DNA of 64,000 bases from Blastomussa wellsi (GCA_947652115.1 OX393567.1:461001-525000); one strand, 5' to 3'; shown: positions 11,059 to 23,796, counted from the stretch's first letter. The notes: a model not told the origin generated them from the letters alone. Numbers and translations: made by a program.

Positions 11059-11586
11059 CTAACAACCCAATACGGTACCATGAAACTTATTTTCAGCAAA
11101 CTCATCAAACACTCTCTTTGCGAAAGCTTTGCAGTTATCATCTATCCAGTGGTAGGCTTTATTCAGCTCGTCCTTATGATAAAGAAATTCAATCAAGTCC
11201 TCCATTGATTTTCTTCCTTTATCATAACTCATTTCAACTATAGGCTTTATTCTGGGTCCCTCTTGATCATAATCTCGAACCTTTGAAAGTTCTTTGCTCC
11301 TTCGAATGACAATATTTTTGCCATCTTTCTCAACTGACCACCACCAACTAGATGTTTCAAGCACAACAAACTGATGGTTGAAGAGCGCTTGAGTAAGTTG
11401 CCAGCTTGAAAGCGGTTTTTTATAAACCCAGATTTGCAGTATCATCTCAGTGGCATCTATTAACTCGCTCATTCCATCCATAAGCGAATCGTCGTCAATG
11501 ATGTACGTCGTACCATAAGACTCGACTCTTGGGTCGAATAAAACTTGATTCTCCCACTCGCCACCTTTTTTAAGACCTTTAGACAT
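11059..11586 (-). CDS. Single-exon protein with LRAT/PPPDE-like His...Asn-Cys pattern
   Basis: A 175-aa protein starting MSKGLKKGG. I prefer this Met to one 20 codons upstream because a splice-acceptor-like TCTTTCAG lies just before it, suggesting a 5' UTR exon. Seen: NHQFVVLETSSWWWSVEKDG, then about 80 residues later DDNCKAFAKRVFDEFAE. A His in a beta-strand context followed by an Asn-Cys helix start is the signature order of circularly permuted NlpC/P60 folds (LRAT, PPPDE). No signal peptide or membrane segment. Function unknown: thiol peptidase, acyltransferase or inactive relative are all possible. It has coding quality (no frame breaks, balanced composition) and stands alone between PTGR3 and the lectin-hydrolase gene. 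Confidence 0.65.
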   Translation of the reverse strand: MSKGLKKGGEWENQVLFDPRVESYGTTYIIDDDSLMDGMSELIDATEMILQIWVYKKPLSSWQLTQALFNHQFVVLETSSWWWSVEKDGKNIVIRRSKELSKVRDYDQEGPRIKPIVEMSYDKGRKSMEDLIEFLYHKDELNKAYHWIDDNCKAFAKRVFDEFAENKFHGTVLGC

Positions 11587-11649
11587 TGTAATTTGAAAAA
11601 GTCTGAAAGATGAAGATATGGAATTCAAAACATTTCGTGAATACATAAA

Positions 11650-14600
11650 ATATCCATCGTTTATTTATTTATTTACTTTCACTCGGTACGGGTTTTTTAA
11701 TCTTTTCAATTAAATATGTATATGTAATAGGACTACATGCTGTCCAATTTGAAAATATTAATTGGATGAGAAAAAATTCCGAGGACTGCGAAATTTGGCA
11801 GTTCGAGAAATTTTTTTAATCCAATTATTTCCAAATTGGGCAAGCATGTAATCCTCTTGCCTATGAATTATATAGCATCCAATAATATATTTAAATTTGG
11901 ACAGTTGACAAAAATTAATAAAAAATGCATCTGCTGATCTTTTGATGTAGCTATATAATTAAGTCAGTAACCCCTGTCAATTACGGACGGCTTTCATGCT
12001 TTCAACTAATATTTTTCGTGCTTATCTCGTATCGATAGTCTCCTTTTCAATTATTCCTTCTCGATTTGCTGCTCTAAATTGTGTTGATGCGAAGATGCGT
12101 CAGTCAAGCCGGTTAAGCCACGGTGTCCGCACGCCTTACAATCCCTTACGAACAAACCAAGTTGCAGCGTTGAACAGCTTCATCTACAAAATTTTCATAG
12201 TGTTAAGGACAACAGTGGAGCACTTAGTGTAAACTAAAACAGCCAATCTGCCAAATTTAGAGCAATTTTGGATTGTAAATCTGCCCTATCCATTTCTCAA
12301 GATCTCCTGAGTTTATGCCAGTGGAAATTATATGCGCTCAGACGATAATTACAAAGGACAATGCGATATTTTTACACGACCGAGCGAAAACGTCGATTTT
12401 GAATAGAAGTCACGTTTTAGACGCAATTCAAAATGAGCAATGACTAATGATCATTTGACATGCAAAGCCTTCGTCATTGATAGCCGAGGTCTTCCGAAAA
12501 ATCAACTCTAACGTATGTTACATGGTTTCCGCGGAATTATGGGAATTTCAGGGTTTCCGAGAATCCGGCTTTTGGTGCAGTCATTTGCTTCACAATTTTA
12601 CTTTTTCTTATTATCTTGGCCCTGTTTGTGATGTTCAAGTTGTTCGAAGATACTAAAAAGACAGTTTAAATAAAGTCATCGCGTGCCCAGCGCGCGTGTA
12701 CCTTTATCGACTCGAAGGAAGAACGAGATTGTTGTACCCAGCTTAAGTTGCCGTAGATTTGGTACTCGTAGTACTTGAATTCAGTATGAATTGATTACAG
12801 TAGGTGCCAGGGTTTTCTGGATAGATATAAGCCTCATTTCCACCCTCTTTCTGCTGATGCTTCTTTCTGTTATATCCGCTTGCAAATGATTGCAGGCAGA
12901 GGCTTGCTATTAATGAATTTGTTTTCCAAAGCTTCGTCACCACGCGAAAGGTATCCTCCATTTTGGAACTTTCGATCTTGATGATATCTTCCCACAACAA
13001 TCTGCGAGTCTAGGACCAAGTTCTCTAACATACATACCGTGGCGTTTTGTAGAGGTGATTGCGAATTTTTTAAAACGTAAGTTTAAGTTCTGCGTTTCGA
13101 TTTCACATTCAGCTACATTTACCGTTTTAACCCCTTGCAAAGGAAGCAATAAGCTCCACAGCAGTCGCTCTACATTGATAACTTTGCATGAAAGCACAAC
13201 TAAATAAATACTACATGAACTTCAGCATGTCAAAAATGTACTCTATACTTACTGTTTCGAATGTTTCCAACTTATTCTGGAGCAATTTAGCACGCCAGCA
13301 AAACTATCAACCAGTTTACAGCGCGGAAGTGAAAACTATGAACGAAAGTGAAAGTGCATACAAATTACGCACATCATATGACAGCATTTTATTGACATTT
13401 AATATTTGCGTTTGTATTTATTTGGAAATAGCTTACTCGGCGCTCAAACATAATGGCATGTGTCACAGTCAAAGATCCCTCTGTTTCTTTGGAAGTAACC
13501 GTTGTTTAACCGTGCTTATCACCAATTTCAAAGGTTGAAGGTTGGTTACATTTTGTAAATCGGAAAAGAGGGTTAGGGTTTGTATACTAAAGTTTTCGTC
13601 AGTAAACAGAAAGCCAGGCTTTTATAGGGTGGTGTACACCAACTGAGGGCATTCGAAAAAAGAAGTTTTAAAAAAACCTGTCAGCGTGTTCACACTTGGT
13701 ACCCGAGCGGCACTGTTACCGGAGCATCAGAGGAAAAATTAGTGCATGTGTTCAGACACTGGGAATCAAAGCACCCAAGTACTGTCAAGTGCCCGAGTAC
13801 AAGGTTACAGCTTTTTTGGGCACGGGCACCGTGCCAAAATTCTGTGGTGGTTACTTTGGAAAAATAGTGTGTTCACATTAGTGCCCAGCAAGAATGGTGC
13901 TTGAGCACCAATGGTGATTTTTTTCCAGCAGTTTTCACTTTTCCTTGGCCCCATGACCTGCCCCTGGGACTCCGAGGATGATATGAATAAAATGTTTAAC
14001 TGTTTCTCTGATATGGCATATTTTACAAAATAAACTAGTCTATTATATTTTTTGACTTCGCGCGCTTCGCTATATTGAAGAAAGGCCGATTCTTATAGCA
14101 GGCGTCACTCCCCGATCCCCTCTCTCCCCAATCCCCTCTCTCTTCCCCTTTCAACTACCGAGGCTAACCTGTCTCGTTCAAAAGCGTAACACTCGTAAGA
14201 AAAGTGACCACGAGCTCTCAGTTTGACTAAGTTTTGACCTGACTAACCAATAGGCAAAGGCACTTTTAAAGACACTTAAACAACACAACAAACAAATGAA
14301 TACAAGTTTCCCAAAATCTGAATAAAGGCAGGCCAGTCACACCAAGAATCATGATCCAGTGCTAGAAGGCGAAATTGGCCAATAGAATCAAACAGTTTCT
14401 AAAAGCTTTTTGTACTTACACGCCAAATCAAGCATGTGACAACTAAGTCAAAGTATATGAATTTGCTACCTGTCAACTTCTCTCAAGAAGACAGGTTTCC
14501 TATTCCAAGATCCACATGGTTTAGATTTCTTATAAAAATATTTACTACTTGAAAGCATCACAGAGAGACGCCGACTTACAAGTGTGAAGCCTGTTCGTCG

Positions 14601-14902
14601 AAGCAGGCAACAGGAAATCAGTACTTTTTTCCATTTTATAACATAGTTTGAAATTTGGGGCCCGGACTTTCGTCGTGATGTGATATTTTAAATTCGCATC
14701 TTTTCTCCAAGTGATCTAACTTGCAAGTGCTTATGTTTGAGTTTATACAAAGCCAATTTCAACAGCAGAGGTTGACGTAAGTCAAATCCGTGGAATTTGG
14801 TCGTTTTTCTAATCAATTTAAAAAACACTGTCTGAATTAGCTGTTTCAACCGTGGAGGTATCGACTGGTGTTGAAGTTAATAACAACATTGATATCAAGA
14901 TC
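11650..14902. other. Intergenic region without convincing genes
   Basis: Short frames at 12743-13000 (minus) and 13188-13538 (plus) lack domains, signal peptides and convincing splice partners. A GTGCCC/GGGCAC-rich stretch near 13690-13910 may be a decayed repeat. I see no RNA gene. Confidence 0.5.
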
Positions 14903-17900
14903 ATGGCCCACGATGTCTGGTTGCTAAGGAATGCGCTTATGACTTGTCTTATGCTGAGCGTTTTCGCAGGTTAGTGGAAGTCTCTATCTCTTGTAGTGTA
15001 TATTGTGTTTTTTTTAACTTAGGTCAGTACACGAGAGTTTGTTAACAAGTTTCCCGGGTATCGTACGTAATCAGATTAGTATTTACTTGAAAAAATACTC
15101 GCGCGCGTGCGATATTTAATATACACATCGTTACCAGATTATCGTTACCAAATTTCCGAAGAAATAAAACAACAATATAGCAATTCGTGTTACACTGTGA
15201 GTATCCCAGTACCCTTAAATATTATTTATATCGTCATACTCGTCGGTATCACAGCGGAAAGCACTGCGGTTCAACTTATTTATTTCTGCAAATTTGCCTG
15301 CGCCATCTAAGACTTTCGTCAGGGATGGTCCATCTTGACAAAAATTAGCCTGAACTTTCAACTTAGTCGTTGGTAGCCGTTCTCGGTCTTCCTAAGTCTA
15401 AAGGTCATTTCAGAGCGGAAATAGAAACCGCTCTGAGATTTTTGTCCAATTTTGCCGATTTGTTCTTTACCTTATAGGAACTTAACTTGAAATTAAAATG
15501 GGGTCCTTCACGTTCTTTAAGAGACAACCGTTAAACTTGTTTATAAATAATAATTCCTTGATATATGTATCATTCTAATTATATTTACTTTCTATACAAC
15601 TTGTAAGTTATTCTGTTTGGCAAGATAATAAAATAAAATAAAATTTAGGATGGGCCTACTAAATACACGATTTTATTCTACACTGGGAACCTGGTCCAAG
15701 AGAAAGTCATTGGTCGATTCACAACAAAAATGATAGGTCGCCAGTCTTGCTAAGAGAAAATGATGGTTTACCTCACGGGCGTGCTCCAGCCATAAGGAAA
15801 ACCCGCTATTTCTCAACGCGCGCCTGCTATTAATTTTGCGCAGTTAGGATGCGCAAAGCAAAACTAGGGAAGGGCCTTAAACATCCGTACTTTCTTTTCG
15901 TTTGTCATTTGGCATTATTATGATGTATGCTTCAACTCGAATGAACTTTCTATAACTGAGTCGATACATAGTGACATTAGAAATAATGATCTGTGTATTG
16001 TGATTGCTTTCCGTATATATTGTGTTTCGCATTATATCTTTAATGAACCTTCTCTTTTCGTTCGTTTTCCAGGAACTGCAGTTGCAAGAAATGGAAAATT
16101 TTCAACATACCAGTTAGCTTTATCCGACATCAGAGAACCTAGGTTTTCTTCAGGTGTGCAAAACATGGCAAGAGATGACGATTCGTTTGAAGATGAAAGC
16201 TCAGCAAAACAAGGAATCAATACTGCGCACCATCATTCCTTTGGGGGACTGGAAAATAAGAGGAGTATAAAAGAGGAGACTGGTGCGAGGAATATCAGGA
16301 TGCACATACTAGATAGGTATTTTGTTCATCCTGAAATTATGAAGGGATTACCTAGTGGCAATAACGGTTCAGACGAGTACGGAGAAACTGCAGCTTTACT
16401 ACTCGAAGGACCGAAATCAGAGGAGGAGGGAAACAGCAAATTTCGAGAAAAATTTCCAGATGTTGAAAGATACGATGCAGCTTCAGTGGAGGGAAGAAGG
16501 ATTGTTAGTGCTGCGTCACTTCTCGAAAATTCTGTAAGATCTCATAGGACGAGGGTTACTGGATTACTGAGATACCAGGACCAAGAAAATGAGAATTCAC
16601 CACTTTTCATTCGACATGCTCGGCCAACTCAAAGTACCAATGTACTTCAAACAGAAAAGTTCAAACAGCGTTCTCGTTATAGATTCGTGAATTCGCTCAT
16701 AAGGCCACAGCTGACAGGAATATCTGAAGATTTAAAGGATTTGGAGGCTCAGCGCAATCGCGCTAAGCCTGTAAACTTGAAAACGCTAAAGAATGATAAC
16801 AATTTTCGAGAATTGGAGTCTGGTGGTCGGTTTATTGAGGGAAGCGCATCTTTCGGAGAAAACACTCTCAAAAATTTAACGCGACAATCTGTTGCAGTTA
16901 AGGAAAGAAATAGTGGAAGTGAATACAACACAAAGCAAGAAACTGAAATGCGGAATAATAATGATATGTTTCTGCTAGGCAACCCAGATAAATCGAGCTA
17001 CTTTGAAAATGTTTTCATGGCCAATCCCGGATCTTTACACAGTAAACCTGGGTTAGCTATACGTCCAACTCTACGCTGGCAAAAGCACAGAGGGACTTCA
17101 AAAGAAGAGGGGATTCCTAATGTAGCGTTAGGGAAGTTTCTAGGCAATAGTGACACCACTGAGTCAGGACTGGACTTTTTGGCACATTCAGAAGATGAAT
17201 CTGATTCTGATGAGAGTGGTGTTGGTTCTGAGGCAAGAGTAAACGCAGCTTTGTCACTCGCGACCCAGACTGAAACAAAACCGAACGAAGCTACTCCTGA
17301 AGGCTCGCTTCTATTGTTTAAAGACAGAGATTTGCCTCACATCGAAGAACAAAGCAGTGACATGTATTTTGAACACAAGGGAGACTCCGACGCTCGTCTC
17401 TCTAATCATACTGATAAGGTTCAGGCCCACAGGGCGAATCCTTCGTTATATTTCAGCCCTACTAAAATGCAAGATTTACCGAAGCCAACGATGTTAAGTG
17501 ACTACAAAAGAACAACTATTCCTCATCGGGAAATTGGTTCCCAATCCGTGTACCATTCGACGAGCTCAGGTAGCGGAGAAGGCACTGGGAGTGGAGAATA
17601 TTACGTGCATCAACAGAAAACCCACGATAAACATGCTCACAGGATAACCACGGTCTCCACATCAGAAAAGAAGAAACCTTACGCAGGTAAAATCTCTTTA
17701 CCATGGTCAATTCACAGCGGGAAAATTTTAAGTTTATCCGATTCAGGTTGCCATCCCCTCTTTTTTTGTTCACTTTGCAATCTTAAATGTTCCCTTACAG
17801 GAATCTTTGGCGCTCATGACAAGGCAACGATTAAGAAATGCGAGAAAATGGGAAAAGCAGGTAACTTAACAATTTACTTAGACTTTTTTGCCGAATCGTC

Positions 17901-20497
17901 AGACATTTTCATCTACCAAAAATTCAAGTGAAAAAAAGCTGTAGAAAACGACCAGACATAACACAGATATGGAACATACAGATAAAATAGAGAAAGAAGA
18001 AATTGCATGGAACAAAGCCAGTGGTAGTGTTTTATGCATCGTTTTATCACGACGTTACGACTGGAAAACCAGTCTCGCCATAGAGCGCCAGGAGATATAT
18101 CTGATACAATGTTCATGAATGTTAGCACGGTAAACTTGAAGTAATACGAGTCGAGAGTTTGAGTGCTTGTCATCGTTTCAACGATGCGTGACTTGTGTTC
18201 AAAACGTATAACTTTTGCAAGGAGCACATTTTTGTGATTAATACTTCTTGGACGCCTTTTTGTGTTTCTTTGGATTTAAGGTCAATTTCACACTTTTCTG
18301 ACTGTTTATTTGTTTTCAGACTACAGGGATAAGTGCCCTCCTGGATGGTTGCCATTCGACGAATTTTGTTATTTATTTGTATCAAAGTCCAGTGGAAAAT
18401 GGGAGGAGTTTCCACAAAAGTGCAACGAGGAAAATGGTCTTCTTGCGATGCCTAAAACGGATAAAGAACTGAAATTTCTACAAGACAAAATTGCATCCTG
18501 GAAACAAAAAAAAAAGTATTTCTACATTGGCCTGAAGAAGAAGACCGGGATCTGGACATGGGTTGATGACATGCCTTACACACGTGACGTTCACGTGAAA
18601 GACGATTTGGATGACAAAATCTGCGCAGCTCTTTCAAAAGATGACGTTCATATGATTACATGCAGCGAACCAAAAGCTGGCTACATTTGTGAACTGAGGA
18701 CAGGTTATATTCTCGTTTATCGTTTTGCTTAATATCCTTGATTTGGCACATGCAAAACAGATTCGATGGGTGAACGAAGTCGTGGATGCAAAATAGAGGA
18801 ATACTTGTATGCGTATTTAGTGGGAGGCGCGGTGGCCTAATGTTTAGTCCACTTCACTCCGGATCGAACAGTCCGGGTTCGATCGCTGGTTGGATCACTG
18901 TGTGTGTGCCTCGTGTAAGACTCGCTACCCTTACAGTTCCCCTCTCCCCCCCCCCCCCCCAGGGGGGTAGATGGGTACCGGCGAATTGTCGGGACAATTA
19001 ACCTAACAGAATGTTGGGGAGCAACCTGAGATGGGCTAGCATCCCATCCTGGGGGAGTAGCAACTAGGTCTTTCAAGCTACAAAAACCGTAGTTAAGCCA
19101 CGAAGCTATGAACCAGTTGATATTCAGGCTATTATACTCGCATTTACTCTAAGCACTTGAAAACTATTAAAAAACAAGATAGCTCAAAAGCATATTTCCA
19201 CTGGGGACGTGACGAATTGTTCAAATGGTCATGCTGAAAATTTTATTGTGGTGAAAATCTGACCAGCATTGGCACAATCAACAACATAATAAAAAACGAA
19301 TTCACGAATGTTTTGTAAATTTGTCTTTGAACACTTCTTGTAGGAGTGGAGGTATTCCACGTACTTGCATTTGGTGATAGCCTGACAAATGGTCTCCATA
19401 GTGACGACAAGAGCCACACACCTTACGCCAAGACCCTGGAGTATCTGTTAAACAAGGACATTCATAGGTGCTACACCCTGACGACACTTGCAAAGGACGG
19501 CACTGAAGCAGCTGAAATGTCCACCAGGCTTGAAAATCATCTACGAGACGGTGGGGTTTATTCTTAGTTAGTGTCAGATGTGTAATTGTTATGAGTAGCT
19601 CCTCGAGAGGGTTGGCTACCCTAGTGGGCAAAATAAGTCTATTCTGCCCCTTACCCGTGGGGTTCATATGCAAAATGATAAATCCCTTATCGACCAAGCT
19701 AGTTGGACCTAGTTCCCAGGGGTCAAGATGGCTGGATAATTTTCTCTTTTTTTGCGTGATTGTGGACCTCAAGCCAGCCATCTTCAGTGTAACCTTAATT
19801 AATTACCCATTTTAGCACACCATCGAACGGCTAGCTGGCGTAATCCATAAAGCAATAATGATGTGAGACTGTCAGCAATTTAATTGAGGCCTTCATACAA
19901 AACATTCAACAAAGACATAATATGTATACAAGCCGCTACGACTCGATCTTTATATATTTCTCTTTTGTTCGTAAATTCTGGTTGAAACTGATTTCTTTAT
20001 TTGTTAAGATCAGCTTGCTGGATGAAAACTTAGTTTTCCATTTTTTGACTATGATTTTTTCTATTTCATTAGCAAAGTACAAATACTCCTGGGTTATAAT
20101 ACTGGCCGGTACAAACGACATTGCTCATAACAGTCGAACTCGCTACAGAAAGGCCTGGGACAATGCAGTTGAGCGCATTATCAACCTCCACATAGCTTCT
20201 CACCGTTATGGCGCGAAAACGGTGGCCATCACCATCCCTGAGATGGACTGCGAAGAATCCAAAAGACCACCATGTCTTCACACACATTTGGAAAGAAAAT
20301 ACATCAATGAAAAATTAAGATATTATGCCAGATCAAACGAGTTCACTATCCTTTGTGATCTGGCGGTGAAATTTCCAAGATATTCTTTAAGCAGTGAGGA
20401 GCGAAAGCTGATGTGGGAAGTTGGATTGCATATGAAACCAGCGGGATATGAACGAATGGCGGAGATCATTTATAAGGACCTGTTGGCGCACGTCTGA
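14903..20497 (+). CDS. Secreted C-type lectin / SGNH-hydrolase fusion with acidic Ser-Gly region, 6 exons
   Basis: Exons 14903-14969, 16073-17686, 17801-17860, 18320-18703, 19344-19550, 20073-20497; 918 aa, every intron phase 1. Residues 1-22: signal peptide (LLRNALMTCLMLSVFA). About 23-560: low-complexity, acidic, no domain, with SGSGEGTGSGE and DESGVGSE, which resemble glycosaminoglycan attachment sites, and N-glycosylation sequons. About 581-708: C-type lectin domain (KCPPGWLPFDEFCYLF, WTWVDDM, six Cys, GYICEL) lacking EPN/QPD and WND, so classical calcium-dependent sugar binding is doubtful. About 709-918: SGNH hydrolase with FGDSLTNG (Ser about 721), AGTND, and GLHMKPAGY (His about 897). 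The usual Asp three residues before that His is Val. Likely extracellular, perhaps acting on glycans or their acyl groups (inferred). The C-lectin exon could alternatively read through to a stop at 18731. Confidence 0.85.
18823..19065 (+). mobile_element. tRNA-derived SINE copy
   Basis: GTGGCCTAATGTTTAGTC head, GGTTCGATC B-box-like site, poly-C stretch, and the GGGCTAGCATCCCATCCTGG tail shared with other copies. It lies in the intron between the lectin and hydrolase exons. Confidence 0.75.
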
Positions 20498-20630
20498 TGA
20501 CCATAAAGAACTGGAATATTAACATGTATATAGTATTATTATTCAACTGTGCTTCGTAGAGTACACATAACGCCCGGATCGAGTACAAATAGCAAGCGGT
20601 ATTTTGGCGTGTTGGGTGATAAATCTGTTA

Positions 20631-20744
20631 TTAGACGTTTTGTTGTGTAGTATCGTTGTTTGTATTTTGACTCGCCCTACGGGCTCGGTAAAATACGGCA
20701 CAACTCGTAAAATACTCCGCGATACTATACAACAAAATGTCTAA
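20631..20744. mobile_element. Short palindromic MITE
   Basis: TTAGACGTTTTGTTGTGTAG at the left is matched inverted by CTATACAACAAAATGTCTAA at the right, 114 bp in all, with an inner CGCCCTACGGGCTCG. Just downstream of the lectin-hydrolase gene. Confidence 0.7.
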
Positions 20745-21349
20745 AAAGATATATGTATTCTAACAACTAATGACCCACTGCACAGGAACAACCAAAAAAC
20801 AGGCACTTAAAAACGTTATATTTTTTGTGGCCATGTCTTACTGTCATAGTGTTTTATAAGCAAATACTTTCAATATAATGGGAGGTTTTGTTTACATTCG
20901 TAACTTCTGTTAAAGTTACAAACTTTTATTTTTTTCTTTTTTTATTTTTAATTTGCGGAGAGACGGAAAAATCAAGCTTTGATGCTTATGCTGAGGTAAT
21001 GTTTTAAGGACTAAGTAAGTTTTTGACAGCCACTCGCTTGTAGGCTGGTTTAGTTACACACAGCTATCTCGTAATTAAATTTGGTAAGGTCCCATACCCA
21101 ATAGTATTCGGACGGAGTGGAGTACAATTCCGGGTGCAGTTTCAAAATCAGCCGAGCGCGCAGAGTGAGGCAGATTTTAAATTTTGAGCCACACGAGGAA
21201 ATTTAGAGCCACACTACACGAGGTCTAATTACTGATTAATCGTATCAATAACACATTTAATTCGAGGTTAGGAAGTCTTTGAAAACCACTTTTGCGTGAA
21301 AAAGTCGAAATCATATTCAAACAGTGATACGATCACACAATTTGAGACT
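20745..21349. other. Intergenic, nothing recognised
   Basis: AT-rich sequence with no exon-like frame and no clear repeat. Confidence 0.4.
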
Positions 21350-21485
21350 ATTTTTAGTGTGTATTTTCTTTCTCTTTTTTCCCTGATTAGCCTGGCCCGC
21401 CTCGATAGCGTTGCTACCTGCGGAGCCAGGAGATTAAGACCTAATTCTGAAGTAATAAAATATTGTTGTTGTTGTTGTTTGTTGT
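21350..21485 (+). mobile_element. Truncated retroelement 3' end with (TTG)n tail
   Basis: A short unit ending AATAAAATATTGTTGTTGTT, a typical simple-repeat tail of non-LTR elements. It lies directly upstream of the LINE fragment at 21525. Confidence 0.5.
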
Positions 21486-21524
21486 GATCGTTATTGTATA
21501 AAAATACCTTTTTTCCAGCGTTAA

Positions 21525-21868
21525 TACCATCCACAGACATAATCTTCGAGGTGCGCAACATAACCTGTTTATTCCGCGTCCGAACACTGAGGCCCTCAAA
21601 AAGAGTTTTCGTTATAGGGGCGCAGTAACATGGAACAGTCTGTCAGCGGAGGCTAAGCAGGCCACTACTTTAGATAGTTTTTATTCTGCTATTGTACATT
21701 AGTAATTTCTTAACTTAGTTTAGCACTTATTTTAGGATTTTTTTAACAATGTCTGTAATTTAGTCTTAGTTTTTATGTACTAGGTTTAATGCGCACGGCT
21801 CTTTAGAAGACCACTTTTTAGTGATAAGGATCCCGTGGATAAATAAAGTTTATTATTATTATTATTAT
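21525..21868 (+). mobile_element. 5'-truncated LINE: C-terminus of reverse-transcriptase ORF plus 3' UTR
   Basis: The plus frame from about 21529 reads LFIPRPNTEALKKSFRYRG then TWNSL and ends with a TAG at 21700-21702. This is the characteristic C-terminal end of CR1/L2-like animal LINE ORF2 proteins. A short 3' UTR with AATAAAG and a (TTA)n tail follows. No upstream RT domain remains. Confidence 0.75.
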
Positions 21869-23019
21869 AATGTTGTGAGAGGATCAGACTATGCTGTTAT
21901 CTAGCTCAAGTCTTTAAACGCGGTATTTTGTAAAGTTTCGATGAGGTTTCCAAGAAAGAAAACAATTTGAAGCATTTCTGATGGGGTGTTCGGTTTCCGC
22001 CCAACATTATTGCTGACGTTTTACAAAGCACCACTTAGGGGCTTTGGTTAAGAGACTTAGAGGCTTAGGTTAAGCGGTGACAGTAAAGCGTCACTTTCAA
22101 TGAAACAAAGCAAATGCAGATTTTAAGTTGAAATTAAACTTGGTTGCGCTGGAGCATTTGACCCCAGATCTGAAGCTTGACACACTGCATCCTTTTGGGC
22201 CACCGAGGTTCTCTACTTTTAGAGGGGAATGGATCTAAATTATATTTACTAGCGTAAAACCACTCTTGTTTTGTTAGGGTCCAAAGTTTTAGGGTTTTTT
22301 TACGCATTCTTGCCGGGAGTCATGGTGCATTCTTTCTCCAATATTTTCGTTTTTTTTTTAATCGCACAAAAACTGCATTTTCTACCCTGGCTCCAATCCC
22401 AGGTGCCCCTATTGACCGCCTAACAGTTCCGACTAAAACTACCTGACCCCAAGGGCAGGTGGGGTGGGTGAAATTGAACACGTGACAGCACAGGTTACCA
22501 TTCGTGAACGCGTTTCCATCGATAAATCGAGAAACGCGACGGGAAATTATGAAGCAATTGACATGGCTTAGCTACAAATCCATAGAATAACTGGCATTTA
22601 TAAAGAGAAGTCAGTGAACGGAAGGTCTGTATATCGTCCATAGACGTAAGCATGGGTTTCTGTTAAGGTTTTCTCGCTTTGTTTGGATTCACTGAAACCT
22701 GTTCGCACTTATGGGAATTTGTGAAGATTTCGTGGGGCTGTTCAGTTGTTTAAAGTTTGTTTTATCGATGACGGAGTAAATTAAGATGGTAATTGTTGTT
22801 TTAAATCTCCCATCGAAAAAATTCCAAATTGATCGCGAAGTTTCACGTTGCTTTTTGTACCAGCAAAATTATTCATGCATGAATGATCAGGGATAGTTTG
22901 GGATGTGAATCTTGGCAGGACGAATAATAAAATTAGAACCGGGCACAATAATCCTCTAAGAATTGACTCTTCTCAAAGATATATGTGCTTGAAAATGGAG
23001 AGAAAACCTATTTCAGGTC
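21869..23019. other. Intergenic, nothing recognised
   Basis: No coding exon or clear element seen between the LINE fragment and the next SINE. Confidence 0.4.
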
Positions 23020-23295
23020 CCAGTGGCCTAATGGTTAGTGCGCTGGACTCTGGATCGGACGGTCCGGGTTCGAGTCCTGGCCGGGGCACTGCGTTGTGTT
23101 CTTGGGCAAGACACTTTACTCTCACAGTGCCTCTCTTCACCCAGGTGTACAAATGGGTACCGGCGAATTTACTGCTGGGGGGTAACCCTGCGATGGACTA
23201 GCATCCCATCCTGGGGGGAGTAGAAATACTCTCTGTCGCTTCATGCTTCGGAAACCGGGGATAAGCTCCGGCCTGATGGGCCACTAGGCCCGACA
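23020..23295 (+). mobile_element. tRNA-derived SINE, best-preserved copy
   Basis: AGTGGCCTAATGGTTAGTGC (A-box), GGTTCGAGTCC (B-box), then ATGGGTACCGGCGAATTTAC and CGATGGACTAGCATCCCATC. Other copies are near 3632, 18823, 37296 (5' truncated) and 52558 (decayed). Confidence 0.85.
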
Positions 23296-23796
23296 GCAGA
23301 CTTACCTTTACCAGTCTACTACGAACTAGGTCCCAGTCTACCACTACTACATGTCATGAGAAAGATCGTCAAATCTGCAGTAAAAACCATTCGATCAGTG
23401 TTTTAATCAGTTTAGCAGTGGCTCAAAACCTTTTCAGTTCCAATAATGACTACGAGAGAACTTACAGGGAAGGACAAACACAAATTCTGTTCGCAGTCCG
23501 TTCTTGATTCAGATTTGTTTACTGGTGTACTTAGCCAGTTTTTGTTGTATCAGGAAAGGGTCACGTGACTGTTGTTGAATCTCCAGCTTAGATGTTAGCG
23601 TTGTGTTATTTTCAGAGACGTGAATTGTAGGAAATGAATTTTCGCGTCACATAGTTTATTTAGAGCGAAATTTCGTTTTCCATGTATTGGGTTAACGCTA
23701 GTTGCTTTTCTGTTACCGAGCGGATGTGTGGACACGTGCTACCCATTTAGTGTTTATTATATCTCTTGGATAGCAGTTGTCACCGCCCTTTCCAAA

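Noticed and set aside
16000..16072. In-frame Met upstream of the big exon of the lectin-hydrolase gene
   Set aside because: The segment ends in a strong acceptor (TTTTCCAG at 16065-16072), and the signal-peptide exon at 14903-14969 joins in phase.
19302..19781. 159-codon minus-strand frame
   Set aside because: Antisense to the SGNH exon, no domain.
22905..23223. Frames reading [14 protein letters not shown]
   Set aside because: Translation of the tRNA-derived SINE, not a gene.
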